From JBGZEX01 sp041846495 (GTDB lineage Bacteria > Bacteroidota > Bacteroidia > Bacteroidales > Marinifilaceae), in NCBI GenBank assembly GCA_041846495.1, contig JBGZEX010000008.1, positions 1 to 56,992 on the forward strand: a stretch of 56,992 bases of DNA, written 5' to 3'. The notes beneath the pieces are model-generated. The model made no database searches, was not told the origin of the DNA, and saw only the letters and a program-made list of their open reading frames with translations. Made by a program: the position numbers and the translations under genes. Below are positions 9,065 through 17,596 of this stretch, piece after piece (within the stretch, counting starts at the first letter, position 1; each line of letters opens with the position of its first letter).

Positions 9065-9092
9065 AGCAATCCGAACTCGGATTGTTTTAATT
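9063..9092 (+). terminator. Intrinsic terminator after rplX
   Basis: Seven G/C-containing pairs (CAATCCG with CGGATTG, 4-base loop) are extended by a G-U pair and A-T pairs to about 11 bp. TTTTAATTT follows. The stem starts at the rplX stop codon. Together with the promoter at 9180 it would break the spc cluster. Confidence 0.6.
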
Positions 9093-9179
9093 TCCATTGG
9101 ATTTAGGGAGTATATTGAAAATATCGTGAAGATTTTTCGATATCTTTCCTGTAAATTTTAAGTTTTAAATTATAAATTA

Positions 9180-9187
9180 TATATTTG
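9180..9187 (+). promoter_or_regulatory. Promoter -7 element ahead of rplE
   Basis: TATATTTG is an exact match to the Bacteroidetes -7 consensus TAnnTTTG. It lies 68 bases before the rplE start in the only long gap (190 bases) of the spc cluster. The upstream region is A/T rich, without a sharp -33 TTG. A fresh start of transcription here is inferred. Confidence 0.55.
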
Positions 9188-9254
9188 CACCCGCAAATTA
9201 TGATTTATAGTTTGCTTTATTGATATGCGGACTGAGTAATTTAATAATTCATAG

Positions 9255-9803
9255 ATGGAATATACACCAAATTTAAAGACAAAGTATAACGAAGAAGTTG
9301 TACCGGCTTTGCAGAAAGAGTTCGGATACAAATCCGTTATGCAGGTACCCAGATTGGAGAAGATAGTAATCAATCAGGGCGTGGGAGCGGCGATTCAGGA
9401 TAAAAAAATCCTGGAATTCGCTTTAAATGAAATTACGGCTATTACCGGTCAAAAGGCGGTGGTAGGCAAATCCAAAAAAGACGTATCCAATTTCAAACTT
9501 CGTAAAGGGATGCCCATAGGCGTAAAAGTGACTTTGCGAAAAGACAGGATGTACGAATTTTTGGAGCGTCTGATATGTTCGGCACTTCCCCGTATACGGG
9601 ATTTCAGAGGTATCGACAATAAGTTGGACGGAAGAGGAAATTATACTTTGGGAATAGAGGAACAGATTATATTTCCTGAAATTTTGATAGATAACGTTCA
9701 TAAAATAATGGGTATGAACATAACATTTGTGACTTCGGCTAATACCGACGAAGAAGGTTATGCTCTTTTAAGAGAATTGGGATTACCCTTTAAGAAGAAT
9801 TAA
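9255..9803 (+). CDS. rplE: 50S ribosomal protein L5
   Basis: L5 belongs to the 5S RNP and contacts P-site tRNA. The protein is 182 residues (MEYTPNLKTKYNEEVVPALQ) with conserved KIVINQGVGAAIQDKK and the later RGNYTLGIEEQIIFPEI. It is the first gene of the distal half of the split spc cluster, after a 190-base gap. Confidence 0.98.
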   Translation: MEYTPNLKTKYNEEVVPALQKEFGYKSVMQVPRLEKIVINQGVGAAIQDKKILEFALNEITAITGQKAVVGKSKKDVSNFKLRKGMPIGVKVTLRKDRMYEFLERLICSALPRIRDFRGIDNKLDGRGNYTLGIEEQIIFPEILIDNVHKIMGMNITFVTSANTDEEGYALLRELGLPFKKN

Positions 9804-9814
9804 ATTTAGAAAGA

Positions 9815-10084
9815 ATGGCAAAAGAATCAATGAAGGCCCGTGAGGTTAAGCGTGCAAAATTGGTAGAAAAGTATGCGGCGAAACGGGCGAAATTAAAAGC
9901 GGAAGGAGATTATATAGGACTTAGTCTCTTGCCCAGAAACTCCAATCCGATCCGGTTGCACAACAGATGTAAGATTACCGGTCGGCCCAGAGGTTATATG
10001 CGTCAGTTCGGTATCAGCAGGATACAATTCCGGGAAATGGCATCGGCCGGTCTTATACCGGGAGTGAAGAAAGCGAGTTGGTAA
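9815..10084 (+). CDS. rpsN: 30S ribosomal protein S14, zinc-free type
   Basis: S14 completes the head of the small subunit. At 89 residues this is the longer form. The stretch NRCKITGRPRGYMRQFGISR has a single cysteine, and the CxxC pairs of the zinc-binding form are absent. It lies 11 bases after rplE. Confidence 0.97.
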   Translation: MAKESMKAREVKRAKLVEKYAAKRAKLKAEGDYIGLSLLPRNSNPIRLHNRCKITGRPRGYMRQFGISRIQFREMASAGLIPGVKKASW

Positions 10085-10103
10085 TTTTAAAAGACAGAAT
10101 AAG

Positions 10104-10499
10104 ATGACAGATCCTATAGCAGATTTCCTTACCCGTATTCGGAATGCGGTTAAAGCGAATCACAGAATCGTAGAGATTCCCGGTTCCAGGATGAAACTGG
10201 AGATGACGAAGATATTGAAAGAAAAAGGCTATATCCTCAACTATAAAGTGGAGGAAGACGGGCATAAATCCGCGATTAAAATAGCTTTGAAATACCATCC
10301 CGAGACAAAGGTCCCCGCCATAAAATCTTTGGTAAGAATATCCAAACCGGGATTGAGATGCTATGCGAATGTGGATAATATGCCTCGTGTTTTGAACGGA
10401 CTCGGGATAGCGATATTGTCTACTTCTCAAGGTATAATGACCGATAAGGAAGCAAGACAACGCAATGTCGGAGGAGAAGTATTGTGTTATGTGTATTGA
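10104..10499 (+). CDS. rpsH: 30S ribosomal protein S8
   Basis: S8 binds the central domain of 16S rRNA and represses the spc operon in E. coli. The 131-residue protein begins MTDPIADFLTRIRNAVKANH and ends in the conserved GIAILSTSQGIMTDKEARQR and GGEVLCYVY segments. It lies between rpsN and rplF as usual. Confidence 0.98.
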   Translation: MTDPIADFLTRIRNAVKANHRIVEIPGSRMKLEMTKILKEKGYILNYKVEEDGHKSAIKIALKYHPETKVPAIKSLVRISKPGLRCYANVDNMPRVLNGLGIAILSTSQGIMTDKEARQRNVGGEVLCYVY

Positions 10500-10514
10500 T
10501 TAAAAAGCGGAAAG

Positions 10515-11069
10515 ATGTCACGAATAGGAAAATTACCGATTAATATACCTGCGGGAGTTACGATTTCCGTAGCCCCGGATAATACAGTAACCGTAAAGGG
10601 ACCTAAAGGCGAATTGAAACAGCAGGTTTCTCCGATGTTGAATTTGAAAATCGAAGAAGGTACGCTTACGGTAAATCGTACGGCCGAAACCAAGGAACAA
10701 AAATCGCTTCACGGACTTTACCGTTCTTTGTTGAACAATATGGTTGTCGGAGTTTCTGAAGGCTATACCATCAAACAGGAACTCGTAGGCGTAGGTTTTA
10801 GAGCAAACAGCAACGGACAATTACTCGAATTGGGTTTGGGATACTCCCATAATATCGTTATGGAAATGCCTAAGGAAATAAAAGTTTCCGTAGTCAGCGA
10901 GAAACGTGCCAATCCGATAATCACTCTCGAGAGTTGCGATAAGCAATTGATAGGCCATGTAGCAGCCAAGATACGTTCATTGCGTAAGCCCGAACCGTAT
11001 AAGGGTAAAGGTATTCGTTTTGTAGGCGAGGAAGTGCGTAGAAAAGCAGGTAAGTCTGCAAAAGTTTAA
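10515..11069 (+). CDS. rplF: 50S ribosomal protein L6
   Basis: L6 is located near the GTPase-associated centre and was formed by an internal domain duplication. The protein is 184 residues, starting MSRIGKLPINIPAGVTISV. The C-terminal signature PEPYKGKGIRFVGEEVRRKA is intact. It lies 15 bases after rpsH. Confidence 0.98.
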   Translation: MSRIGKLPINIPAGVTISVAPDNTVTVKGPKGELKQQVSPMLNLKIEEGTLTVNRTAETKEQKSLHGLYRSLLNNMVVGVSEGYTIKQELVGVGFRANSNGQLLELGLGYSHNIVMEMPKEIKVSVVSEKRANPIITLESCDKQLIGHVAAKIRSLRKPEPYKGKGIRFVGEEVRRKAGKSAKV

Positions 11070-11092
11070 TCACCGATAAAGGTTTATGAATT

Positions 11093-11446
11093 ATGGCTTT
11101 AACTAAAGTAGAAAGAAGATTAAGAATAAAGAGGAGAATACGCAAGGTGGTTTCGGGAACGGCAGACTGTCCGCGTTTGAGCGTATTCCGTTCGAATATG
11201 CAAATTTCGGCACAGTTGATAGACGATACGGTGGGTAAAACCTTGGTTTCCGTATCTTCTCTGTCCAAGGATATTGCATCTAAAGGCACTAAATTGGAAA
11301 TAGCCGCTGCCGTAGGGGGCGTATTGGCGGAAAAATCAAAACAAGCCGGAATAGAAAAAGTGGCCTTCGACCGTAACGGCTATCTCTACCACGGTAGGGT
11401 GAAAGCATTGGCCGATGCCGCTCGTAACGGAGGTCTTAAATTTTAA
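11093..11446 (+). CDS. rplR: 50S ribosomal protein L18
   Basis: L18 binds 5S rRNA with L5. The 117-residue protein starts MALTKVERRLRIKRRIRKVV and carries the conserved RLSVFRSNMQISAQLIDD and FDRNGYLYHGRVKALADAAR stretches. It ends 11 bases before rpsE. Confidence 0.97.
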   Translation: MALTKVERRLRIKRRIRKVVSGTADCPRLSVFRSNMQISAQLIDDTVGKTLVSVSSLSKDIASKGTKLEIAAAVGGVLAEKSKQAGIEKVAFDRNGYLYHGRVKALADAARNGGLKF

Positions 11447-11457
11447 TAACGACGAGA

Positions 11458-11964
11458 ATGGAACAAAAGATAAATATAACGGACTTGGAGCTTAAAGAGC
11501 GGTTGGTTGCCATCAATCGTGTGACCAAAGTTACCAAAGGTGGTCGTACTTTTACCTTTGCAGCAATCGTAGTAGTCGGCGATGAAAAAGGAATTGTGGG
11601 TTGGGGACTCGGTAAGGCGAACGAAGTTACGACAGCTATTGCCAAAGCAACGGAATCGGCTAAGAAAAATCTCGTGAGAGTTCCGATTTACAATCATACG
11701 ATACCTCATGAACAGGCCACCCGTTACAGTGGAGCTCGCATTTTCATGCGTCCGGCTTCTTCGGGTACGGGGCTTGTGGCCGGAGGTGCTATGCGAGCCG
11801 TTTTGGAATGTGCTGGAGTGAAAGACGTACTGGCCAAGTCCAAGGGTTCTTCCAATCCCCATAATTTGGTAAAGGCTACGATGCAGGCCCTTAAGGAAAT
11901 GAGAGATCCGCGGACGGTAGCCATGCAGAGAGGAATTTCTTTGGATAAAGTGTTTAACGGTTAA
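11458..11964 (+). CDS. rpsE: 30S ribosomal protein S5
   Basis: S5 acts in decoding fidelity at the back of the small subunit. The protein is 168 residues. The double-stranded-RNA-binding N-terminal part contains LVAINRVTKVTKGGRTFTFA, and the C-terminal part has ARIFMRPASSGTGLVAGGAM. Its order after rplR is standard. Confidence 0.98.
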   Translation: MEQKINITDLELKERLVAINRVTKVTKGGRTFTFAAIVVVGDEKGIVGWGLGKANEVTTAIAKATESAKKNLVRVPIYNHTIPHEQATRYSGARIFMRPASSGTGLVAGGAMRAVLECAGVKDVLAKSKGSSNPHNLVKATMQALKEMRDPRTVAMQRGISLDKVFNG

Positions 11965-11976
11965 TTTGAGATTATT

Positions 11977-12156
11977 ATGGCAAGAATCAGAATTACATTG
12001 GTAAGAAGCAAAATCAGATGCGATAAATCTCAGGTTAGAACTGTCGAGGCATTGGGATTGAAAAAAATGCACAGCAGTGTGGAACACGAGGTTAATCCGC
12101 AGATTTTAGGAATGGTGAAGAAAGTGAGTCACCTGGTTAAGGTTGAAGAGATCTAA
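11977..12156 (+). CDS. rpmD: 50S ribosomal protein L30
   Basis: This 59-residue gene lies in the gap between rpsE and rplO. The translation starts MARIRITLVRSKIRCDKSQ and continues RTVEALGLKKMHSSVEH, which is the L30 pattern (RxT(V/L)xxLGL near residue 21). It ends HLVKVEEI, as in the family. It begins 12 bases after rpsE, exactly where L30 is expected. Confidence 0.96.
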   Translation: MARIRITLVRSKIRCDKSQVRTVEALGLKKMHSSVEHEVNPQILGMVKKVSHLVKVEEI

Positions 12157-12183
12157 TTAGAAATCAATAAAATTGATATAAAA

Positions 12184-12630
12184 ATGAATTTAAGTAATTT
12201 GAAACCGGCAGCCGGTTCTACACATAGAAAAAGAAGATTGGGCAGGGGACAAGGTTCCGGAAAGGGAGGAACTTCGACAAGAGGTCATAAAGGAGCTCAA
12301 TCCCGTTCCGGTTATTCTCGGAAAATTGGTTTTGAAGGAGGTCAAATGCCTTTGCAAAGACGCTTGCCGAAATTCGGTTTTACCAATATGAATAGAGTGG
12401 AATATAAGGCTATTAATATCGGTATGTTGCAGGAATTGGCCGAGCGCGACAGTCTCGAAGTCGTCGATAAGGAAATTTTGATCGCCGCACACCTTATTTC
12501 TCACACGGACCGTGTGAAAATTTTGGGAGAAGGTGTTCTTAAAGCTAAATTGACGGTTACGGCCGATGCTTTTTCAAAGTCGGCAAAAGCGGCTATCGAG
12601 GCGGCCGGAGGAACTACCGTCGTTTTATGA
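12184..12630 (+). CDS. rplO: 50S ribosomal protein L15
   Basis: L15 is a late-assembly large-subunit protein. It is 148 residues, with the glycine-rich N-terminus KRRLGRGQGSGKGGTSTRGHKG at about 17-38 and the FEGGQMPLQRRLPKFGF segment. It is followed 43 bases later by secY, as in other spc operons. Confidence 0.98.
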   Translation: MNLSNLKPAAGSTHRKRRLGRGQGSGKGGTSTRGHKGAQSRSGYSRKIGFEGGQMPLQRRLPKFGFTNMNRVEYKAINIGMLQELAERDSLEVVDKEILIAAHLISHTDRVKILGEGVLKAKLTVTADAFSKSAKAAIEAAGGTTVVL

Positions 12631-12673
12631 GGATGAGCGGAATTGAATAATTACGCTACAAAAAGACAAACTT

Positions 12674-14005
12674 ATGAAGTTATTTGATACATTAAAGAAC
12701 ATATGGAAAATAGATGAGCTGAAAACCCGTATATTGATAACTGTGGGTTTTATAGCCGTTTATAGGTTAGGTACACAAATCGTTTTACCGGGAATCGATC
12801 CTCAGGGACTTGCCGCTTTGAAGACTCAAACTTCCGATGGAGTATTGGGATTATTGGATATGTTTTCCGGAGGCGCTTTCTCCAATGCATCGATTTTTGC
12901 TTTGGGGATTATGCCCTATATTTCCGCTTCGATTGTCGTACAGTTATTGGGGATTGCCGTTCCTTATTTTCAGAGAATGCAAAAGGAAGGTGAAAGCGGA
13001 CATCGGAAATTGAACCAAATAACGAGATACCTGACCATATTGATTTTGATATTGCAAGGGTCGGCTTATCTGACGAATTTGTATATGCAGGTGCCGGCTT
13101 GGGCTTTCGCTTTGACGGGTGTGTTTTTTAAAGTATCTTCCATCATTATTCTTGCTGCCGGTTCGATGTTCGTACTTTGGCTCGGAGAGAAAATAACGGA
13201 TAAGGGGATAGGTAACGGCATATCGTTAATCATTATGATCGGTATCATCGCGCGTTTACCCTTCTCTTTCGTTGCGGAATTGACTTCCCGAGTGACGGAA
13301 CAGGGCGGAGGTCTGATAGCGTTTATCGTAGAGATTATCGTATTGTTCTTCGTTTTTGCGGGTTCCATCATGTTGGTGCAAGGTACTCGCAAAGTACCCG
13401 TACAATATGCCAAACGTATAGTCGGAAACAAACAATACGGAGGCGTGCGTCAGTATATACCTTTGAAGATAAATGCAGCGGGAGTAATGCCTATCATATT
13501 CGCTCAAGCGATTATGCTCTTGCCCATTTCATTTTTGAAATTCGCATCTACGGAAACCCTCGGAGGCGTGGGTGCCGCTCTTTCGGACTTTACGGGATTC
13601 TGGTATAATTTTATATTTTTTATATTGATTGTCGTTTTTACCTATTTTTATACGGCTGTAACGGTAAATCCCATGCAGATGTCCGAAGATATGAAAAAGA
13701 ATGGAGGCTTTATTCCCGGAGTCAAACCGGGTAAAAAAACCATGGAATTTTTGGATACGATTATGTCGAGAATAACGTTGCCGGGTTCCATATTCCTCGG
13801 TTTGGTTGCCATATTGCCGGCATTTGCCACAATAGCGGGAGTCAATCATTCTTTTGCTCAGTTTTATGGGGGAACTTCTCTGTTGATACTTGTGGGAGTG
13901 GTGTTGGATACCTTACAACAAATAGAATCCCATTTGTTGATGAGACATTACGACGGATTGATGAAAACCGGGAGAATAAAAGGTAAGACCCCGGGTTCAT
14001 ATTAA
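12674..14005 (+). CDS. secY: Protein translocase subunit SecY
   Basis: SecY is the channel of the inner-membrane Sec translocon. The 443-residue protein has the expected ten hydrophobic segments. It includes the plug region MFSGGAFSNASIFALGIMPY near residue 62 and the cytoplasmic loop with RKVPVQYAKR, and it ends in a basic tail (GRIKGKTPGSY). The gene lies between rplO and map within the spc cluster. Confidence 0.98.
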   Translation: MKLFDTLKNIWKIDELKTRILITVGFIAVYRLGTQIVLPGIDPQGLAALKTQTSDGVLGLLDMFSGGAFSNASIFALGIMPYISASIVVQLLGIAVPYFQRMQKEGESGHRKLNQITRYLTILILILQGSAYLTNLYMQVPAWAFALTGVFFKVSSIIILAAGSMFVLWLGEKITDKGIGNGISLIIMIGIIARLPFSFVAELTSRVTEQGGGLIAFIVEIIVLFFVFAGSIMLVQGTRKVPVQYAKRIVGNKQYGGVRQYIPLKINAAGVMPIIFAQAIMLLPISFLKFASTETLGGVGAALSDFTGFWYNFIFFILIVVFTYFYTAVTVNPMQMSEDMKKNGGFIPGVKPGKKTMEFLDTIMSRITLPGSIFLGLVAILPAFATIAGVNHSFAQFYGGTSLLILVGVVLDTLQQIESHLLMRHYDGLMKTGRIKGKTPGSY

Positions 14006-14019
14006 AATTTGACTGAAAG

Positions 14020-14781
14020 ATGATTTTTATAAAGAATGATGAAGAAATTTCCCTTTTGAAGGAAAGCAATCAATTGGTGGGTAAAACTTTGGGTGAATTA
14101 TCCAAGCATATTCGTCCGGGAATATCCACCTTGGCTTTAGACAAAATAGGGGAGGACTTTATTCGTTCGCATGGAGCCGTACCGGGCTTCTTGAATTACG
14201 GCGGATTTCCGAATTCCCTATGTATTTCCATAAACGATGAAGTCGTTCATGGAATTCCTTCTAAAAGAGAGCTTCAGGAGGGAGATGTGGTATCTATCGA
14301 TTGCGGAGTTTTGAAGAACGGGTTTTACGGAGACAGTGCTTATACTTTTGAAGTGGGGGAGGTACGGGAGGAGGTACGCAAACTTTTAAGAGTTACCCTT
14401 GAAGGATTGTATAAAGGCATAGAGAACGCCGTACCCGGCAAAAGGATAGGAGATATCGGGAGTGCCGTGCAGGAGCATTGCGAGGCCAACGGTTTTTCGG
14501 TGGTGCGGGAAATGGTCGGACACGGCGTAGGACGGCATCTTCACGAAGATCCTCAAGTGCCTAATTACGGACGCAGAGGCTCGGGAGTGAAACTTAAGGA
14601 AGGAATGGTGATAGCCATCGAACCGATGATTAATTTGGGTAAGAAGGCCATCGTTCAGTTAGAAGACGGTTGGACTATAAAGACAAGAGACGGACTCCCT
14701 TCCGCCCATTTCGAACATACGGTTGCGATTCGAAAAAACGGAGCGGAAATATTATCGTCTTTCGATTTTATAGGTAATTGA
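14020..14781 (+). CDS. map: Methionine aminopeptidase, type I
   Basis: The enzyme removes the N-terminal methionine from nascent proteins and needs two divalent metal ions. All five ligands are visible in the 253-residue protein: Asp in VVSIDCG, Asp in GDSAYTF, His in GHGVGRHLHEDP, Glu in AIEPMI and Glu in FEHTVAI. It begins 14 bases after secY and precedes infA, matching the usual secY-map-infA order. Confidence 0.98.
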   Translation: MIFIKNDEEISLLKESNQLVGKTLGELSKHIRPGISTLALDKIGEDFIRSHGAVPGFLNYGGFPNSLCISINDEVVHGIPSKRELQEGDVVSIDCGVLKNGFYGDSAYTFEVGEVREEVRKLLRVTLEGLYKGIENAVPGKRIGDIGSAVQEHCEANGFSVVREMVGHGVGRHLHEDPQVPNYGRRGSGVKLKEGMVIAIEPMINLGKKAIVQLEDGWTIKTRDGLPSAHFEHTVAIRKNGAEILSSFDFIGN

Positions 14782-14796
14782 TAATTTGAAATTTAT

Positions 14797-15018
14797 ATGG
14801 CAAAACAGCCTTCTATAGAGCAAGATGGAGTGATAACCGAAGCATTGTCCAATGCGATGTTTAGGGTGGAATTGGAAAACGGACATGTGATTACGGCTCA
14901 TATATCCGGAAAGATGCGTATGCATTATATCAGAATATTGCCGGGAGACAGGGTGCGTGTCGACATGTCTCCTTATGATTTGACTAAGGGAAGAATAACG
15001 TTTAGATATAAAAATTGA
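14797..15018 (+). CDS. infA: Translation initiation factor IF-1
   Basis: IF-1 is an S1/OB-fold protein that occupies the A site during initiation. The protein is 73 residues, with the conserved MFRVELENGHVITAHISGKMR stretch from residue 24 and GRITFRYKN at the end. It sits between map and rpmJ. Confidence 0.98.
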   Translation: MAKQPSIEQDGVITEALSNAMFRVELENGHVITAHISGKMRMHYIRILPGDRVRVDMSPYDLTKGRITFRYKN

Positions 15019-15027
15019 TAATAAATC

Positions 15028-15144
15028 ATGAAAGTAAAAGCTTCTGTAAAAAAACGTTCCGAGGATTGCAAAATCGTTAAACGGAAGGGACGTTTATATG
15101 TGATTTGTAAAAAGACCCCTAAGTTTAAGCAGCGTCAGGGATAA
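15028..15144 (+). CDS. rpmJ: 50S ribosomal protein L36, depleted zinc site
   Basis: A 38-residue gene starting MKVKASVKKRSEDCKIVKR and ending PKFKQRQG, which identifies L36. In the zinc-ribbon form the ligands are Cys11, Cys14, Cys27 and His near 33. Here position 11 is Ser and the histidine position is Phe, while Cys14 and Cys27 remain. Zinc binding is therefore probably lost. It lies 9 bases after infA and 30 before rpsM. Confidence 0.96.
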   Translation: MKVKASVKKRSEDCKIVKRKGRLYVICKKTPKFKQRQG

Positions 15145-15174
15145 GTATTAATTAAATAAAATGGTTTAAGATTT

Positions 15175-15552
15175 ATGGCAAGAATCGTAGGTGTCGACTT
15201 ACCCTCGAATAAAAGAGGAGAGATAGCCTTGACCTATATCTTCGGTATAGGTAGAAGTAGTGCCCGGACAATCCTGAGCAAGGCGGGCATCGATTATGAC
15301 ATTAAGGTGAAAGATTGGAACGACGACCAACTCGCACTTGTACGCGGAATAATCAATGCGGAGTACAAAGTGGAAGGAGAGTTGAGATCCGCCGTTCAGA
15401 TGAACATCAAACGTTTGATGGATATCGGTTCCTACCGTGGCATCAGACATCGTATCGGACTGCCCGTAAGAGGACAGGGTACTAAGAATAACGCCCGCAC
15501 GCGAAAGGGCAAGAAGAGAACTGTTGCTAACAAGAAGAAAGCAACCAAATAA
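15175..15552 (+). CDS. rpsM: 30S ribosomal protein S13
   Basis: S13 forms bridges to the large subunit and contacts P-site tRNA. The protein is 125 residues, starting MARIVGVDLPSNKRGEIAL, with SYRGIRHRIGLPVRGQGTKN near the C-terminus. It opens the alpha cluster. No separate promoter was recognised in the 30 bases upstream. Confidence 0.98.
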   Translation: MARIVGVDLPSNKRGEIALTYIFGIGRSSARTILSKAGIDYDIKVKDWNDDQLALVRGIINAEYKVEGELRSAVQMNIKRLMDIGSYRGIRHRIGLPVRGQGTKNNARTRKGKKRTVANKKKATK

Positions 15553-15563
15553 TTTTTAGATTT

Positions 15564-15953
15564 ATGGCAAAGAAGTCTACATCAAACAGAAAACGGTTGG
15601 TAAAAGTGGAAGCCGTTGGACAAGCACATATTCATTCTTCTTTTAATAACATCATCATCTCGTTGACAAATTCCGCAGGTCAGGTAATATCTTGGTCTTC
15701 TGCCGGGAAAATGGGATTCAGAGGTTCAAAAAAGAATACCCCCTATGCGGCTCAAATGGCTGCATCGGATTGTGCAAAAGTTGCATTCGATTTGGGAATG
15801 CGTAAAGCGAGAGTATTTGTATCGGGTCCGGGAAACGGTCGGGAATCGGCCATACGTTCCATTCATTCGAGCGGAATAGAAGTAATGGAAATTGTGGATG
15901 TCACTCCGCTGCCTCATAACGGATGTCGTCCTCCCAAAAAGAGAAGGGTGTGA
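15564..15953 (+). CDS. rpsK: 30S ribosomal protein S11
   Basis: S11 lines the mRNA exit and E site on the platform. The 129-residue protein contains AHIHSSFNNIIISLTN, the long conserved block around GKMGFRGSKKNTPYAAQMAA, and the C-terminal PLPHNGCRPPKKRRV. It is 11 bases after rpsM. Confidence 0.98.
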   Translation: MAKKSTSNRKRLVKVEAVGQAHIHSSFNNIIISLTNSAGQVISWSSAGKMGFRGSKKNTPYAAQMAASDCAKVAFDLGMRKARVFVSGPGNGRESAIRSIHSSGIEVMEIVDVTPLPHNGCRPPKKRRV

Positions 15954-15982
15954 TTTTTAATACAACTTTAAAAAATTAAGAA

Positions 15983-16591
15983 ATGGCAAGATATACTGGA
16001 CCTAAAACTAAAATAGCAAGGAAGTTCGGAGAGCCTATTTTCGGTCCCGATAAGAACTTCGAGCGCAGGAATTATCCCTCCGGTCAGCATGGTTTGGCTA
16101 AACGCCGGAAAAAAGTATCGGAATACGGTATCCAATTGAAAGAAAAACAAAAGGCGAAATATACTTACGGTTTGTTGGAGAGACAGTTCCGGAATTTATT
16201 CGAAAAGGCCGAACGTTCCGGCGGAATTACCGGTGAGGTGCTTTTGCAACTTTTGGAATGCCGTTTGGATAATGTGGTTTACCGTTTGGGTATAGCACCG
16301 ACACGGGCTGCCGCCAGACAATTGGTTTCCCATAGACATATAACGGTGAACGGCTCTATTTGCAATATTCCTTCGGCCAATGTGCGTCCCGGAACCCAGA
16401 TAGGGGTACGGGAGAAATCCAAGGCTTTGGAAGTGATAACGAATGCTTTGCGTTCCAATAATGTAAGTAAATATTCATGGTTGGAATGGGATGCTGCTTC
16501 TATGACCGGAAAATTGTTGAATATTCCCGAGCGTGCGGATATTCCCGAAAATATCCAGGAACAGGCAATTGTTGAGTTGTACTCTAAGTAA
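15983..16591 (+). CDS. rpsD: 30S ribosomal protein S4, zinc-free type
   Basis: S4 is a primary assembly protein of the small subunit and, in E. coli, the alpha-operon repressor. It is 202 residues (MARYTGPKTKIARKFGEPIF). The N-terminal cysteine cluster of the zinc form is absent. The S4 domain carries LDNVVYRLGIAPTRAAARQL near residue 95. It is 9 bases before rpoA. Confidence 0.98.
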   Translation: MARYTGPKTKIARKFGEPIFGPDKNFERRNYPSGQHGLAKRRKKVSEYGIQLKEKQKAKYTYGLLERQFRNLFEKAERSGGITGEVLLQLLECRLDNVVYRLGIAPTRAAARQLVSHRHITVNGSICNIPSANVRPGTQIGVREKSKALEVITNALRSNNVSKYSWLEWDAASMTGKLLNIPERADIPENIQEQAIVELYSK

Positions 16592-16600
16592 TAAACATAT

Positions 16601-17593
16601 ATGGCAATATTAGCTTTTCAAAAACCGGATAAAGTAATTATGCTGGAATCGACGGATTATTTCGGAAAATTCGAATTCCGTCCTTTGGAGCCCGGTTACG
16701 GTATTACAATCGGTAACTCCTTACGGAGGATACTGATTTCTTCCCTTGAAGGTTTTGCAATCACCGGTATAAGAATTCAGGGCGTGGAGCACGAATTTGC
16801 AACCATACCGGGAGTTATTGAAGATGTTACGGAAATTATTCTGAATATTAAGCAAATACGCTTTAAACGTATTGTCGAGAATATTACGGAAGAAACCATT
16901 AATGTCCAAATTTCAAATCAGGAAACATTTAAATCCGGAGATATCAATCGATTCCTTAACGGATTCGAGGTCCTCAATCCGGATTTGACGATTTGTTCCA
17001 TGACGCCTTCCGTAAATCTGCAAATTGAAATGACCATTCAGAAAGGAAGAGGTTACGTATCTTCGAAAGATAATATGCCTGCAGATGCGGTTATCGGATA
17101 TATTCCGGTCGATGCGATTTACACTCCTATCAGGAATGTAAAATATGAAGTCGAAAATTATCGAGTGGAGGGAAAGACCGATTACGAGAAATTGATGATC
17201 GAAATCGAGACGGATGGCTCTATAAATCCAACGGATGCATTGAAAGAAGCTGCAAAAATATTGATATACCACTATATGCTGTTTTCCGATGAGAAGATAA
17301 GCATAGAAACGGAAGAAGCCCTTATAAATGAGGAATTCGATGAAGAGGTATTGCATATGCGACAACTTCTTAAGACGAAATTGGTCGATTTGGATTTGTC
17401 CGTCAGAGCTTTGAATTGTTTGAAATCTGCCGAAGTGGAAACATTGGGACAACTTGTTACTTTGAGCAAGAGCGATCTCTTGAAATTCAGGAATTTCGGT
17501 AAAAAATCTCTTACGGAATTGGAGTATCTGCTCGAGTCCAATAAACTGAATTTCGAAATGGATGTGTCCAAATATAAATTAGATAAGGAATAA
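16601..17593 (+). CDS. rpoA: RNA polymerase alpha subunit
   Basis: Alpha dimerises to start RNA polymerase assembly and its C-terminal domain binds upstream DNA and activators. The 330-residue protein has the N-terminal assembly motif GYGITIGNSLRRILISS near residue 35. The C-terminal helix-hairpin-helix domain (CLKSAEVETLGQLVTLSKSD, then FRNFGKKSLTELEYLL) is at about residues 265-315. It lies between rpsD and rplQ, the alpha-operon order. Confidence 0.98.
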   Translation: MAILAFQKPDKVIMLESTDYFGKFEFRPLEPGYGITIGNSLRRILISSLEGFAITGIRIQGVEHEFATIPGVIEDVTEIILNIKQIRFKRIVENITEETINVQISNQETFKSGDINRFLNGFEVLNPDLTICSMTPSVNLQIEMTIQKGRGYVSSKDNMPADAVIGYIPVDAIYTPIRNVKYEVENYRVEGKTDYEKLMIEIETDGSINPTDALKEAAKILIYHYMLFSDEKISIETEEALINEEFDEEVLHMRQLLKTKLVDLDLSVRALNCLKSAEVETLGQLVTLSKSDLLKFRNFGKKSLTELEYLLESNKLNFEMDVSKYKLDKE

Positions 17594-17596
17594 GCA

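Noticed and set aside
11443..12087. 214-codon frame opposite rpsE and rpmD
   Set aside because: Overlaps two certain ribosomal genes; shadow of their codon bias.
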